This document shows, piece by piece, positions 9,491 through 19,943 of a stretch of DNA of 64,000 nucleotides. The notes under the pieces are model-generated. The model did no database searches. It was not told the DNA's origin and saw nothing but the letters and a program-made list of their open reading frames with translations. Source of the stretch: Tetrapisispora phaffii CBS 4417 (lineage: Eukaryota > Ascomycota > Saccharomycetes > Saccharomycetales > Saccharomycetaceae). Made by a program: the position numbers and the translations under genes. The stretch lies in assembly GCF_000236905.1 (NCBI RefSeq), contig NC_016522.1, positions 248,001-312,000 of the forward strand, read 5' to 3'. Positions within the stretch are counted from its first letter, which is position 1. Each line of letters starts with the position of its first letter.

Positions 9491-12127
9491 TCATCTGTCA
9501 TCGGTGTTGACATCTCTGTCATCATCTGCTCTCGTTAAAATAGTTGAATAGACACGAGGCCTTTGAAAATCACTAGTGTGTGCAGTGGATATATTTCTTG
9601 AAATATTATCGAGAATAGATTTTCTACGATTTCTTGGCTTTATCACATCCAAATGATTATTAGATGTTAGAGCAGGCCCACTTGAAGTTTCATCCATATA
9701 GTCTTGAATTTCTGAATCTTCATCTTCATTAACACTTGTTTCTTCCAATAGACGCCAGTCAGGTAGTGGTATTGTGTATGGTAGATCAGTTTCTCCAGAA
9801 ATCTTGAACAATTGGACATTTGCCACATGCTCGTTTTCTACCCTAAAAATGATCCAAATAATCCTCCTAACTAATTCAGTAAATGCTACTGTAAATGCAG
9901 TAATAGGATTGTCCTGGATAGGAATTGGAGGGACGATAAAAACGATCCACTGAAATCTTATTATGACATCGATAACCATGCAAATATAGTATACCGACCG
10001 TCCACCTAAAGAATATGTTCCAGTTTTCCAGTCTCTCGTACCTGCAAGATATAGATCATCTCTCAACAATCTGTTTTTTGAATTTCTCTGTAATAACGAC
10101 CAATCCATGACTAGATCCCAAACACTGGTACAAATTGCGTTAATTGTGGCACAAAAGATGAACCACTTCATTGCTGTTGGATCATGGTTAGAGGCTCTAT
10201 AAATGCAAAAAGTCGCATTAAATGCAACGCCAAATGCGTATTTAAAAGCATTTGGTAAATGAGGTAAAGGATTACCGGAATCAGCTAATCTTCTTAAACA
10301 TTGACAAAATCTCCAAAAATTAGGCGCACATGATAACAATATTACATATTTTAATGCATCAGTACTGCATGGGCAGTCTATCGATTTTAGGGATATACAA
10401 CTCATGATAGCAATTTCTGCTAAAGAATAAGTTAAAGAACAAAATAAGACACCTAAAAAGAAATCACCAAATTGAACAGGAAAGAAACCTGAAAATATCA
10501 ACCGAATAATACCCACTATCAACCATTTTCTTGTTTCAACTAACTTATCCCAGTAAGGTATGATGTTAAAAGGCAAAATCATTAAGATAGCTGACCAGAC
10601 TGGCATAATATAAGTATATGGTATAATAGCATTGTAATAGACACTGATCGTAGCAATTATTGCACAAGGAACAGCAAACCATGCGGCAAAGTATATGTGT
10701 AATGAGATCATTGAAGTTGCGAAATCGTTATTAAACAATTGGGTACCATTACGTTGATGTATTTCACCGAACATTATAAATCGATAGTTTATACCGTTAC
10801 GATGCCATATGTAACAGTCGAACAGAAAGAAAAATACCAAAACAAAAAACAAAAACCAACTACCCCATAGTGGCAATATGAATTTGTATAAATATGAATT
10901 AGTAGGAGAGTCAATTAATCTAATTGTAATATAGTATATTATAGGTAAACATATACCGATTCCCATCCCACCTATGAACATTTGTAATATAGCTCTATTA
11001 CTTCTATGAATTGTTTGTTCATTTACAGCGTGTTTTAAAGATAGCTTTTTGATTCTTTCTGTTCTTTCTTTCTTCTCCTTTACTGAATGAGTTAGATCTG
11101 AAAGATACCATTTGTTTATTGTCCGTTCCCATATAAGTAATGGATCTGTTGAAAGAGCTGAATGGTTATTACTACTGGTAGTATTCTTTAATGAAAAGTC
11201 CTTTATAGTATTTGAGGAGTTCGTCTGCACATTCATATCAGCATGTTCGAATATACTATATTTATTCCTTGAATTTATTAGAAACTGTGGCAATTCATTT
11301 GTTTTACATACTTTATCAAATTTCTTAACAATTTTTCTGAAACCGGTTGCATTTAAATCTCTAAATGCTCGTACCAATTGGATATAAATATAGAATTCCA
11401 ATAATACATGATCTAACATTCTTCTTGCCCTTTTTATTGAAACTTTAACTGTACTGTCTTCTTGTTTATTTTTATAGTTGACCAGTGATCTTGGATAAGA
11501 TGGATATAGGTCATTTCTTTTCAAAAATGCTTTTAAAAGTTCCGGGAGAGTCTTCTTTTTAGACTTTGTTTGCGAATATGTTGAAGAATGGCCATCAATT
11601 GGTGATTCGATATTTGCATGATCTTGGTATTTATCATTTTTTGTCTGTAAAAGAGAACATAATGAATCGTATGAGTTTTTAAATATTTTTGGTTGTTGCA
11701 ATGAATCATGGTTACTGCTATTGTTAAAATTCATATCAAATAGTAAAGGGGTCTCATCGTTTGAAAAATGCAATTCAGATTTAACTTGTTGGTTATACAA
11801 ACTCATTTGGTGTGATAATGCTCGATATTTTTCATGACATTGTTCAAGTAGCCAAAGATAAAAATTATTACTTTTATTGATTTCATATGAATTAATCCAA
11901 TGATCTATAAATTCAGTAATGAATTGTCGTTGTAAGATGGAATATTTATTATGTTCGATATCTCTTTCATTTTGAATATGGTCATAGAAAGAATTCAGCA
12001 CTAAGTGTTTATTATTATTAAGTTCATGTTTATAAATATGTATTTTTGATTTCCCCTTGTTGTAGTCTACATATTTATTTTTCCATTCAGGTATAGCAGA
12101 TTCATTTAGGTAATTACCAAATTTCAT
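9491..12127 (-). CDS. SYG1: SPX-EXS membrane protein Syg1
   Basis: This 878-residue protein combines an N-terminal SPX domain with a C-terminal EXS domain. It opens with MKFGNYLNESAIPEW and has the lysine-rich NKGKSKI inositol-polyphosphate contact region. Several membrane segments follow from about residue 385. The EXS region has CPCSTDALKY and PNFWRFCQCLRR-type stretches, GTRDWKTGTY and FRVENEHVANV. S. cerevisiae Syg1 has 902 residues. It is related to the mammalian phosphate exporter XPR1 and was found as a suppressor of G-alpha loss in mating signalling. SPX domains sense inositol pyrophosphates, which links it to phosphate homeostasis. The ATG at 12127 starts exactly at the conserved SPX N-terminus; a longer frame upstream uses a non-ATG codon. 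Confidence 0.95.
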   Translation of the reverse strand: MKFGNYLNESAIPEWKNKYVDYNKGKSKIHIYKHELNNNKHLVLNSFYDHIQNERDIEHNKYSILQRQFITEFIDHWINSYEINKSNNFYLWLLEQCHEKYRALSHQMSLYNQQVKSELHFSNDETPLLFDMNFNNSSNHDSLQQPKIFKNSYDSLCSLLQTKNDKYQDHANIESPIDGHSSTYSQTKSKKKTLPELLKAFLKRNDLYPSYPRSLVNYKNKQEDSTVKVSIKRARRMLDHVLLEFYIYIQLVRAFRDLNATGFRKIVKKFDKVCKTNELPQFLINSRNKYSIFEHADMNVQTNSSNTIKDFSLKNTTSSNNHSALSTDPLLIWERTINKWYLSDLTHSVKEKKERTERIKKLSLKHAVNEQTIHRSNRAILQMFIGGMGIGICLPIIYYITIRLIDSPTNSYLYKFILPLWGSWFLFFVLVFFFLFDCYIWHRNGINYRFIMFGEIHQRNGTQLFNNDFATSMISLHIYFAAWFAVPCAIIATISVYYNAIIPYTYIMPVWSAILMILPFNIIPYWDKLVETRKWLIVGIIRLIFSGFFPVQFGDFFLGVLFCSLTYSLAEIAIMSCISLKSIDCPCSTDALKYVILLSCAPNFWRFCQCLRRLADSGNPLPHLPNAFKYAFGVAFNATFCIYRASNHDPTAMKWFIFCATINAICTSVWDLVMDWSLLQRNSKNRLLRDDLYLAGTRDWKTGTYSLGGRSVYYICMVIDVIIRFQWIVFIVPPIPIQDNPITAFTVAFTELVRRIIWIIFRVENEHVANVQLFKISGETDLPYTIPLPDWRLLEETSVNEDEDSEIQDYMDETSSGPALTSNNHLDVIKPRNRRKSILDNISRNISTAHTSDFQRPRVYSTILTRADDDRDVNTDDR

Positions 12128-13156
12128 AGTTATCCATTTACTGTGTGTATGTGTATGTGTGTAAAACAATAAGTGAGTGCTTATGTTCAAAGTATCTCGA
12201 TTTGAGATTGAATCTTTACAATAAGATTAACAATCGAAGTTCCCTAGTATATGATATCTATAAGTAAATTATAAGCTCTTTTTTCTTACCATGAACTAAC
12301 GAGCTTTAAGAATTTTGCTACCAGAGCATCTAATAAGATGGAGTACATAAAGACAACCTGATATACATATATATTCAGCCAAACAAGCAAGCATCGACAA
12401 AAAGCTAACAAATGGTTGCAACCAATAGTGATTGTAGATATGATAGAAGCAATAGCATCACACCTTGTGTAACAATTAGCTAACAACAACTAATCATCGC
12501 ATACTCAATGGAGAGAATGTCAAGATCTGAAAAAAACCATAAAAGAAACGAACATAGACGATCCATACAAACAACAAGCGGTACGTTTTCGAAAGCTGCT
12601 GAATTGCCAAATTCTTGTAAAAAGAGAACACAAGGTCCTAATGGTCTTGCGTGTTAGTGACGAGTGGCCATAAACCAAACTTCAGGAAAACCGATACCCA
12701 GTTGTTCTCTTACAAAGCTTTCAAGAGATGTTCTACTCTCCTACTCGCCTATATCAAAATACAAGTTCACAGCTGGGTCTACTCGCTACCGTAAGCGACA
12801 AGTCTCGCGATGTTCACGCCACACACTGTGAAGCTAACTAACTCTGTGTTTCTACCATGTTAAGAGAAGGAAGTGTTCTTGTTATTGTATGCTGAGATGG
12901 TTCTAGTTGTGACCACAGGGACTCAGACCTTATCATTAGAATAGTAGGACCTTGTTCTCGTGGAAAGCGACGGTATTTTGTCGCTACAACATATTTTCTT
13001 GTTAACGTTGTTCAAGTCAACTGATGAGTGGTTTTTTGTCCTGACTTAGCAGTAATGTTGTATTAGCTTGCTACTAATTCTCATAAACAAGAAGCAATGA
13101 ATGTTGTACTGGATCGTGGTAAACGTTGCTTTCCAAGAGACAGCGAGAGTGAGAGA

Positions 13157-13200
<44 letters not shown>

Positions 13201-13759
13201 TGACTGGGCACAACGTACATATGACAGACAAGCTTTCAACTACGTAACAGAGAAACAGAGTTAACTTTTAACAAGTTCGGTTTTACTTAAAATGACAGAG
13301 TCTACTAAGCTATAATATACTCATTTATAATATATATATTTTTTGACCTCCGTCATAAACCCACGAAGTTCCGTTCTTAATCAAACACCTTCATGTTAAG
13401 AGACTAGTGAGTAATATATATCTAATACAATGGGTTAGTAGTGTAATTTAAATTGAATTAGATTGAACAAGGTATATTATTATATATTTTCGAGTTTCAT
13501 TAACTGTTAATATCTAATAGTCATATCAAAGAGTTCAGCATGACATGTTTTAGTAGAATTTCCGATTGTATATAAATAAAAGCAAGTTTTAATAAGTTCA
13601 ACATTCTTGATTTTTCATTTTATTATATTGAAAGTTTTTCAATTTGCATTTGTATTATGTTAATTGATTAATACAAAAGTAGAGCATATAATTATTGCGT
13701 TCTTATATATATATATATCCAATACAATCACATCAAGGTAACGAGAGTATTACAGAAAC
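12128..13759. other. SYG1/HIS1 divergent intergenic region
   Basis: This long spacer (1.63 kb) separates two divergent genes. It contains a GT dinucleotide repeat at 13161-13196 and a TATA-like run just upstream of HIS1 at about 13,707-13,718. I see no perfect TGASTCA Gcn4 site in it. The nearest is GGACTCA at 12919-12925, about 835 bp from HIS1, which is notable for a gene under general amino-acid control elsewhere. Confidence 0.5.
13161..13196. repeat. (GT)n microsatellite
   Basis: About 18 uninterrupted GT units lie in the SYG1-HIS1 spacer, preceded by a GA-rich stretch. This is a simple repeat, probably length-polymorphic. Confidence 0.95.
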
Positions 13760-14659
13760 ATGGATTTAGTCAACCACTTGAACGATAGATTATTATTTGC
13801 GATCCCTAAGAAAGGTCGTTTATATCAAAAATGTGTTGATATCTTAAAGGGTTCAGACATTAAATTCAATAGATCCCAAAGATTGGATATTGCACTATCT
13901 ACTAATTTGCCTGTCGCTTTGATTTTCTTGCCAGCTGCAGATATTCCAAGATTTGTGGGTGAAGGTAAATGTGATTTAGGTATCACCGGTGTTGACCAAG
14001 TAAGAGAATCACAAGTTGATGTCAACGTTGCCATTGACTTGCGATTTGGTTCTTGTAAATTACAAGTGCAAGTCCCAGCTAATGGTGATGTTACTGAGCC
14101 AAAACAATTGATAGGTAAGACAATCGTATCAAGTTTCACAAAATTGACAGAAGACTATTTTGCTAAATTAGAAAACACAACTGTTGACAAGATGACAACA
14201 AAGGTAAAATACGTCAGTGGTTCTGTTGAAGCCTCTTGTGCATTAGGCGTTGCTGATGCTATTGTTGATTTGGTTGAAAGTGGTGAAACTATGAGAGCGG
14301 CCGGTTTGATTGATATCGACACTGTTTTAGAAACTAGTGCCAGTCTAATCGAATCTAAACAACCAAAGAGCGACCCAGAGCTGATCCAAACTATAAAAGC
14401 CAGAATTGAAGGTGTGATGGCAGCACAAGCATTTGTTTACTGTACATACAATGCTTTGGAATCCAAATTGCCAGAATTTTTCAAAATTACACCAGGTAGA
14501 AAAGCTCCAACTGTATCTAAAATTAGTGATGCTGAAAACAAATGGGTTTCTGTCTCTGTAATGATTGAACGTAACTCTAAGGGTAATATTTTAGATAAAT
14601 TAAAAGCAAACGGTGCGACTGATATTATGGTCTTTGAAATCCAAAACTGTCGTATCTAG
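13760..14659 (+). CDS. HIS1: ATP phosphoribosyltransferase
   Basis: This 299-residue enzyme catalyses the first step of histidine synthesis. It condenses ATP with PRPP to N1-(5-phosphoribosyl)-ATP and is feedback-inhibited by histidine. It is the long-form (HisG-L) type. The catalytic part opens with LLFAIPKKGRLYQKC. It contains the PRPP-binding segment CALGVADAIVDLVESGETM near residue 175. The C-terminal ACT-like regulatory domain begins at about residue 225 and ends in IMVFEIQNCRI. S. cerevisiae His1 has 297 residues, and the ATG and length agree. Orientation relative to FCY2 and PIG2/GIP2 matches the chromosome V block. Confidence 0.97.
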   Translation: MDLVNHLNDRLLFAIPKKGRLYQKCVDILKGSDIKFNRSQRLDIALSTNLPVALIFLPAADIPRFVGEGKCDLGITGVDQVRESQVDVNVAIDLRFGSCKLQVQVPANGDVTEPKQLIGKTIVSSFTKLTEDYFAKLENTTVDKMTTKVKYVSGSVEASCALGVADAIVDLVESGETMRAAGLIDIDTVLETSASLIESKQPKSDPELIQTIKARIEGVMAAQAFVYCTYNALESKLPEFFKITPGRKAPTVSKISDAENKWVSVSVMIERNSKGNILDKLKANGATDIMVFEIQNCRI

Positions 14660-15943
14660 TTTTAACTTTAGTATAAATTAAGTAGTAATAATGCATATCA
14701 ATAATTAACAATTATCAAGCTCCATACATAATATATCACCCATTCATATTATGTATGGAATGACTTCATATTACAGTATTAACTTATCATAAATATATGC
14801 AAAATGAATTACAGTTAAGCTTATTACTAACGGGGTCCCCATGAGAACCTACACTATACGATAGCCACAGCTTTTTTAATAACAAATTCCTTATTATATC
14901 AAAATCCTCATCGTTAGAGATAACAACCCTTTGCCAGTTCAAGATACTGTGTATTTTGTAAGAGCTCGTGGCCATTTATTTCTAATGAAAGTAATTAGAT
15001 GTGTCCTTCTTGACCTAAAAAGCTCAACCATACAGATTCGAATTACCGAACGTATTCAAAGGAACCCAGTGTAAAGTTGATACACTTTCCCTCTAAACGT
15101 TAGCAAGATTGAGTACATTAAATGAGCCTCATTTGGTACTGACCGTCATGTATTTCCAAGATATACGATACGAATCACGTAAGAAGCATCTGCAGATGAT
15201 TATTGACACAAGCAAAAGTTATACATAATTTCAAATTAGCATATTCATAAATATTGCTGTTAAGAATATACATATATGTAAATGAAATGTTACTTATGAA
15301 GCCACTGTTTTTAAAGTTTCGAATGATTTAATCAACACTGTATACCTATATATATGCGTTACAGTATGGTTTTTCGATTTGATATTGATGTCCTTATGTG
15401 TGTGGTGTACTTTGCAGCCTTGCAATTGTATTTTCAATTTTTAATTTTTTTTCTGCAAGGAACATGATCGATTTTTATACTCACGTTTTATTTCGCTGTA
15501 TACTTGTTAAAATATATATCATTAATACGATGTTCTTCAAAATCTGGGATATGTAATTTAATTTATAATCTTATAATCTTATATCAATTTATGTATTCGA
15601 TGAAAGTACCTTATATAGAATATCTATTGATAAAGTAGTGAGCTGTTTTGGTTTGATTGTGAAATTTAAAATCGTGGATACTATCTCCTCATTTTAACGT
15701 TAGCAGTACATTAATCATCACTGATATTTATTATTATTTTAACATTATTAATATATATTGTTATATTGCTAAGGATATTGCAGAATATTAGTCTGTTCAA
15801 CACCGGATCCATATCACATAGCTGTATACATATATATAGGACTATCATTTGCCGGTGCTAGTAAGAATTATTGGAACATTAGGCGCCTGAGTGTTTTCAT
15901 GTGTTTTATATTAATAATATAGATATTGCTAAAAAAATTCAGT
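14660..15943. other. HIS1-MET30 intergenic region
   Basis: This 1.28-kb AT-rich spacer contains the MET30 promoter, with TATA-like runs near 15,830. It also holds one small minus-strand open frame (14787-14975), listed separately. I see no RNA gene in it. Confidence 0.5.
14787..14975 (-). CDS. Candidate small ORF, 62 codons, unrecognised
   Basis: A complete ATG-to-TGA frame of 62 codons lies 3' of HIS1 on the opposite strand. The peptide has a protein-like composition (ILNWQRVVISNDEDFDIIR, then LLLKKLW). It lacks the Asn/Ile/Lys low-complexity bias typical of chance frames in this DNA. I do not recognise it. It may be a real microprotein, the remnant of a gene lost after the genome duplication, or chance. 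No promoter or splice signals clearly support it. Confidence 0.22.
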   Translation of the reverse strand: MATSSYKIHSILNWQRVVISNDEDFDIIRNLLLKKLWLSYSVGSHGDPVSNKLNCNSFCIYL

Positions 15944-18007
15944 ATGTGGCAATTTCAAAAAAAGAATACTAATGTTAATGTTAAGAACATTAGTAAAAAA
16001 TCACCAACTTCGGGCAATATAAAGTCAAAGGCTGTTAAATCTTCAGATGACATTAACGAGAAACAAAAATATATAATGAATTTAGATTCAAGTATACCAC
16101 CGTTTGAATCTCATAGTGATAATAAAAGAGGTATTGACATAGTAGAAGAAAATGATGTTCAATCAGATAACGATAACACTAATAAGAAAAAAGTTAAAGT
16201 TTACCATGGAACTGATTTTACAGAGGATACTAAAAATAATGATATTGTACAATCAAGTTTACCAGAATATAATTTTACTAAATTCTGTTATAGACATAAT
16301 CCTGAAAATAAATTATCGACAACAAAGAACATGTGTTATAATCAAGATTTAAAAAGATTTTCAGAGATCAATAAAAACATTTCAAAATTACCAACAAATG
16401 AGCAGTCAGAGCTTCACCATATGATGTCTTATTTTTCGAATTCAAATGCTAAAACAAGAAAATTGATATTAGATGGTCTATTGGCTTCCTGTTGTTTTCC
16501 GCAACTTTCATATGTAATGTCTCAAGTTTCAAGCATGATTAAAATAGATTTCATTTCTACACTCCCGAGAGAGATTTCATGCAAAATTTTGAATTATTTG
16601 GATTGTCAATCGCTTTGTAATGCTGCTGCAGTCTGTAAAAGTTGGCATGAATTAGCTGACGATGATAAGGTTTGGTACCACATGTGTGAGCAGCATATTG
16701 ATAGAAAATGCCCAAACTGTGGGTGGGGTTTACCATTACTACATATGAAGAGAGCTAGATTCTCTTCTGAAAAGGAAAATAAAGTTTTAGTCACAACATA
16801 CAAAGGCACAAATGCAAATTCCCAGAATCCTAAAAACGAATCACAGCATACAACTAATAACCAAATAGCAAAACCATGGAAGGTTATTTATCGTGAAAGA
16901 TATAAAGTTGAATCAAATTGGAGAAGAGGCAAATTTAAGGTACAAGAGTTCAAAGGACATATGGATAGCGTACTAACATTACAATTTACACATCGTCTAT
17001 TATTTACAGGATCTTATGACTCAACGGTTGCAGCATGGGATTTATATACAGGTAAATTGATTAGAAGATTTGTTGGTTCTTTTGATGGGGTTAAGACATT
17101 GCATTTTGATGGTCAGAAACTGGTCACTGGTTCGCTAGATAAAACAATAAAAGTTTGGAATTATCTAACTGGCGAATGTATTTCAACATACCGTGGCCAC
17201 ACTGATAGTGTTATGAGTGTTGATTCATTCAAAAAAATAATTGTTTCTGGCAGTGCCGACAAGACAGTTAAAGTATGGCATGTTGAATCTAGATCCTGTT
17301 ATACATTACGTGGACATACAGAATGGGTGAATTCTGTCAAATTGCATCCTAAGAGTTTTTGTCTCTTTAGTTGCAGTGACGACACTACGATCCGAATGTG
17401 GGATATTAGAACAAATGTATGTTTAAAAGTATTTAGAGGGCATGTTGGACAAGTACAAAAAGTCATCCCTTTAACAATTATAGATATTGAAAATTTAGTA
17501 GTCGATCCAAAAATAATTGTTGATGAAGAAAACAATAATGAAAACAATGAAAACAACGAAAACAACGAGAACCGTGAAGGTAATGAGAGCATTACCTTGG
17601 ACAGCAGTTTGTCATATCCAACACATCTATTATCGTGTTCATTAGACAATACAATCAAGTTATGGGATGTTCAAACAGGGAAATGTATCAGAACTCAATT
17701 TGGACACGTTGAAGGTGTCTGGGATATTGCGGCTGATAACTTCCGTATCATAAGTGGTTCGCACGACGGATCGATCAAGATATGGGACTTGCAATCAGGG
17801 AAATGCATGCACACATTCCAAGGTATGAGTCTGTACACTGGTGCTGGTGCTAATGTTGCCAATAACAATGGCGACGACAGTACGAGAACAAATGGGCAAG
17901 ATAATAAAACGCAAGCATCGCCAATCGCTTGTGTCGGCATCGGAGATTCGGAATTCTTCTGTGGTGACGAGACAGGATGCGTCAAGATGTGTACCTTTGA
18001 CATCTAA
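15944..18007 (+). CDS. MET30: F-box/WD40 subunit of SCF ubiquitin ligase, Met30
   Basis: This 687-residue protein is the substrate receptor of SCF(Met30). That complex ubiquitinates the activator Met4 and so controls sulfur-amino-acid genes and the cell cycle. The first ~105 residues are divergent. Conserved PEYNFTKFCYRHNP follows at about residue 108. The F-box is at about 200-245 (STLPREISCKILNYLD). A zinc-knuckle-like stretch, CEQHIDRKCPNCGWGLP, comes next. WD40 repeats run from about 330 to the end, with typical endings such as DSTVAAWDLYTGK and DKTIKVWNYLTGE. An acidic Asn/Glu repeat at about 527-548 interrupts the propeller; S. cerevisiae Met30 (640 residues) has a different low-complexity insert at the same place. 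The ATG is the first in frame. Confidence 0.97.
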   Translation: MWQFQKKNTNVNVKNISKKSPTSGNIKSKAVKSSDDINEKQKYIMNLDSSIPPFESHSDNKRGIDIVEENDVQSDNDNTNKKKVKVYHGTDFTEDTKNNDIVQSSLPEYNFTKFCYRHNPENKLSTTKNMCYNQDLKRFSEINKNISKLPTNEQSELHHMMSYFSNSNAKTRKLILDGLLASCCFPQLSYVMSQVSSMIKIDFISTLPREISCKILNYLDCQSLCNAAAVCKSWHELADDDKVWYHMCEQHIDRKCPNCGWGLPLLHMKRARFSSEKENKVLVTTYKGTNANSQNPKNESQHTTNNQIAKPWKVIYRERYKVESNWRRGKFKVQEFKGHMDSVLTLQFTHRLLFTGSYDSTVAAWDLYTGKLIRRFVGSFDGVKTLHFDGQKLVTGSLDKTIKVWNYLTGECISTYRGHTDSVMSVDSFKKIIVSGSADKTVKVWHVESRSCYTLRGHTEWVNSVKLHPKSFCLFSCSDDTTIRMWDIRTNVCLKVFRGHVGQVQKVIPLTIIDIENLVVDPKIIVDEENNNENNENNENNENREGNESITLDSSLSYPTHLLSCSLDNTIKLWDVQTGKCIRTQFGHVEGVWDIAADNFRIISGSHDGSIKIWDLQSGKCMHTFQGMSLYTGAGANVANNNGDDSTRTNGQDNKTQASPIACVGIGDSEFFCGDETGCVKMCTFDI

Positions 18008-19943
18008 GAAAGGAACGACTCACCAATACAACCCAACAATTACAGAAAACAAAACTACAGAAAATCAGCATAGATGTATAAATACGTAGTAACAACAATA
18101 AACAACGTCATATCTTATATCTGGTTAACATAAATTGACCATATGTACAACCATACTACTCACGTGACAAAAAGCAAACTGATGGTTGGCTGCATGCGGG
18201 AGAGGCGCGGAAACGAGGACACCCGTGCAACAAAACATTCCAAAGCCTAAAATTCTTGGTATGCCCGATTTCTGTGTGATGTCTGTGGAGAAGTGATCGC
18301 ACAACCCATCTTTCCCTTACCCATTCCTCTTCTCTCGCCGCAGAACTATCCCGCGCACGCTCCTTTTCAAGAAAAATTATTAAAAATAAACAAAACACTC
18401 GCACCCACACTGGCACCCACACCACAAAACTTTTACAGACTGCATCACAGTCACCAACCAACCCCAGTCCCTTCCCCTACAGATGCGTATTGCAGCACTA
18501 GTAACAAACGCTCTTCTCACTATACAAAAATACGTTCCAACTACATTGTCTATCTGTCACCTGGCGAAAATAGTCAAACAAGTGAAGAGACTCTCCTAAG
18601 ACTCGTTCCCCTTTTCTGCTACCTTCTCCAGATCAACAAAATAGCACATACATTCAAGAACATCATCAAGTCAAAATTACCTATTCTCATTCTATCTTCT
18701 ACTTAATTGAACCATTTATTTTCAAGCTTAACAGATTATAAGACATATGTAGTTGTTGCATTAGTGACTTGCAACATCATACACATATTGTTTGATCAGA
18801 TTTTATCTTTTAACTTATCAGTGGCCTTATCCTAATAAAATAGTAAATTGGTTGCCTGTTTTTATGTTTCTTGATATAACTCTATCTCTAATCCTTCTTA
18901 AGACGTATGTACACTATTGTAAAATATCATAACTACTCTAGTTTAGTTGCAATGACTATTGGTTGTTATTTCTTTTGCGTCATCAGATCATCCATCCGTT
19001 GATACAACATATATGTCTTGCTTTTATTTGCAAGTTTATTATGAGTTATATATGTGGATATGTAAGATTATACATGTTCCCTCGATCAAAACCGTTCATG
19101 TGTCTAAATTTTTACCATGACTATGAGTAATAATGGATGTTTTTTGCGCTCTATTTAACGTTGAATTCACGTATCTCTCTCAAGCTTAAGAATGTTCCCA
19201 TGAAACTTAAACATTTCAATATCCATACACTTATTCTAATTTCTTATGGTTCCCAAAGCTCATCTTAATCCTTGCTGATATGTGTTAGTTTCTGATTTTG
19301 TTTTTCTTCTTTTTTATGTGCCGTTTTTACTTTTTTTTAGGAGTCGTCGCTTATAAGATGAACTAGTTCTATTGACTAAGTTGATGGTGGTGGTGTGTGT
19401 GACATGAGTGAGGTTCTGTCGTAATTTTGATTTTATACGGGTTTTACTTTATTTTGCGCTTCAAGTTCATTCAAATTGTCCTTTAAATTATCGTCAAATT
19501 GGTAAAACTATATCATGTAAATTTTACTAATATTAGATATACTATATATATAACAAACCCCTCGTACCCTCGATAGTATAATAATGGATTTTGGAAGGAG
19601 CGGAAATATTAATTTCACTATCTTATTTTTTTTTAGTTTAAATATTTAAAGCCTGCTGCTTCAGTATATAAGATCTGCTAGTGAACTTTGAAAACGTTGA
19701 TTTGTAAAAGGTTTTTAGAGGTACAAGGAACTTTGAATTTTGGTGGGTATTATTGTAATCGTTATTTTTTTCTCAGTGTCTTTTTTAAATGTTATGTTTA
19801 TGAAGAGAAAAATTATACCAACTTAATTTTTGAGATATACTTATAGTTTTGTTTGTTTCTGTTTTTTTTTAATTGGAAACTCCTTCATTCTGTTTATAAT
19901 ATAGAGATATAACAAGTTTGGTGTGATTCTTTTCTGCTTTACC
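18008..19943. other. MET30-PIG2/GIP2 intergenic region
   Basis: At 1.94 kb this is one of the longest spacers. A CACGTG E-box in the palindromic context TCACGTGA lies at 18160-18167, and a GC-richer, C-rich patch follows to about 18,500. The rest is AT-rich with poly-T runs close to the gene start. A 137-codon frame at 18293-18706 lacks any ATG and is not credible. Confidence 0.5.

Noticed and set aside
18293..18706. 137-codon Pro/Thr-rich frame between MET30 and PIG2/GIP2
   Set aside because: No in-frame ATG. The composition reflects a C-rich promoter tract.
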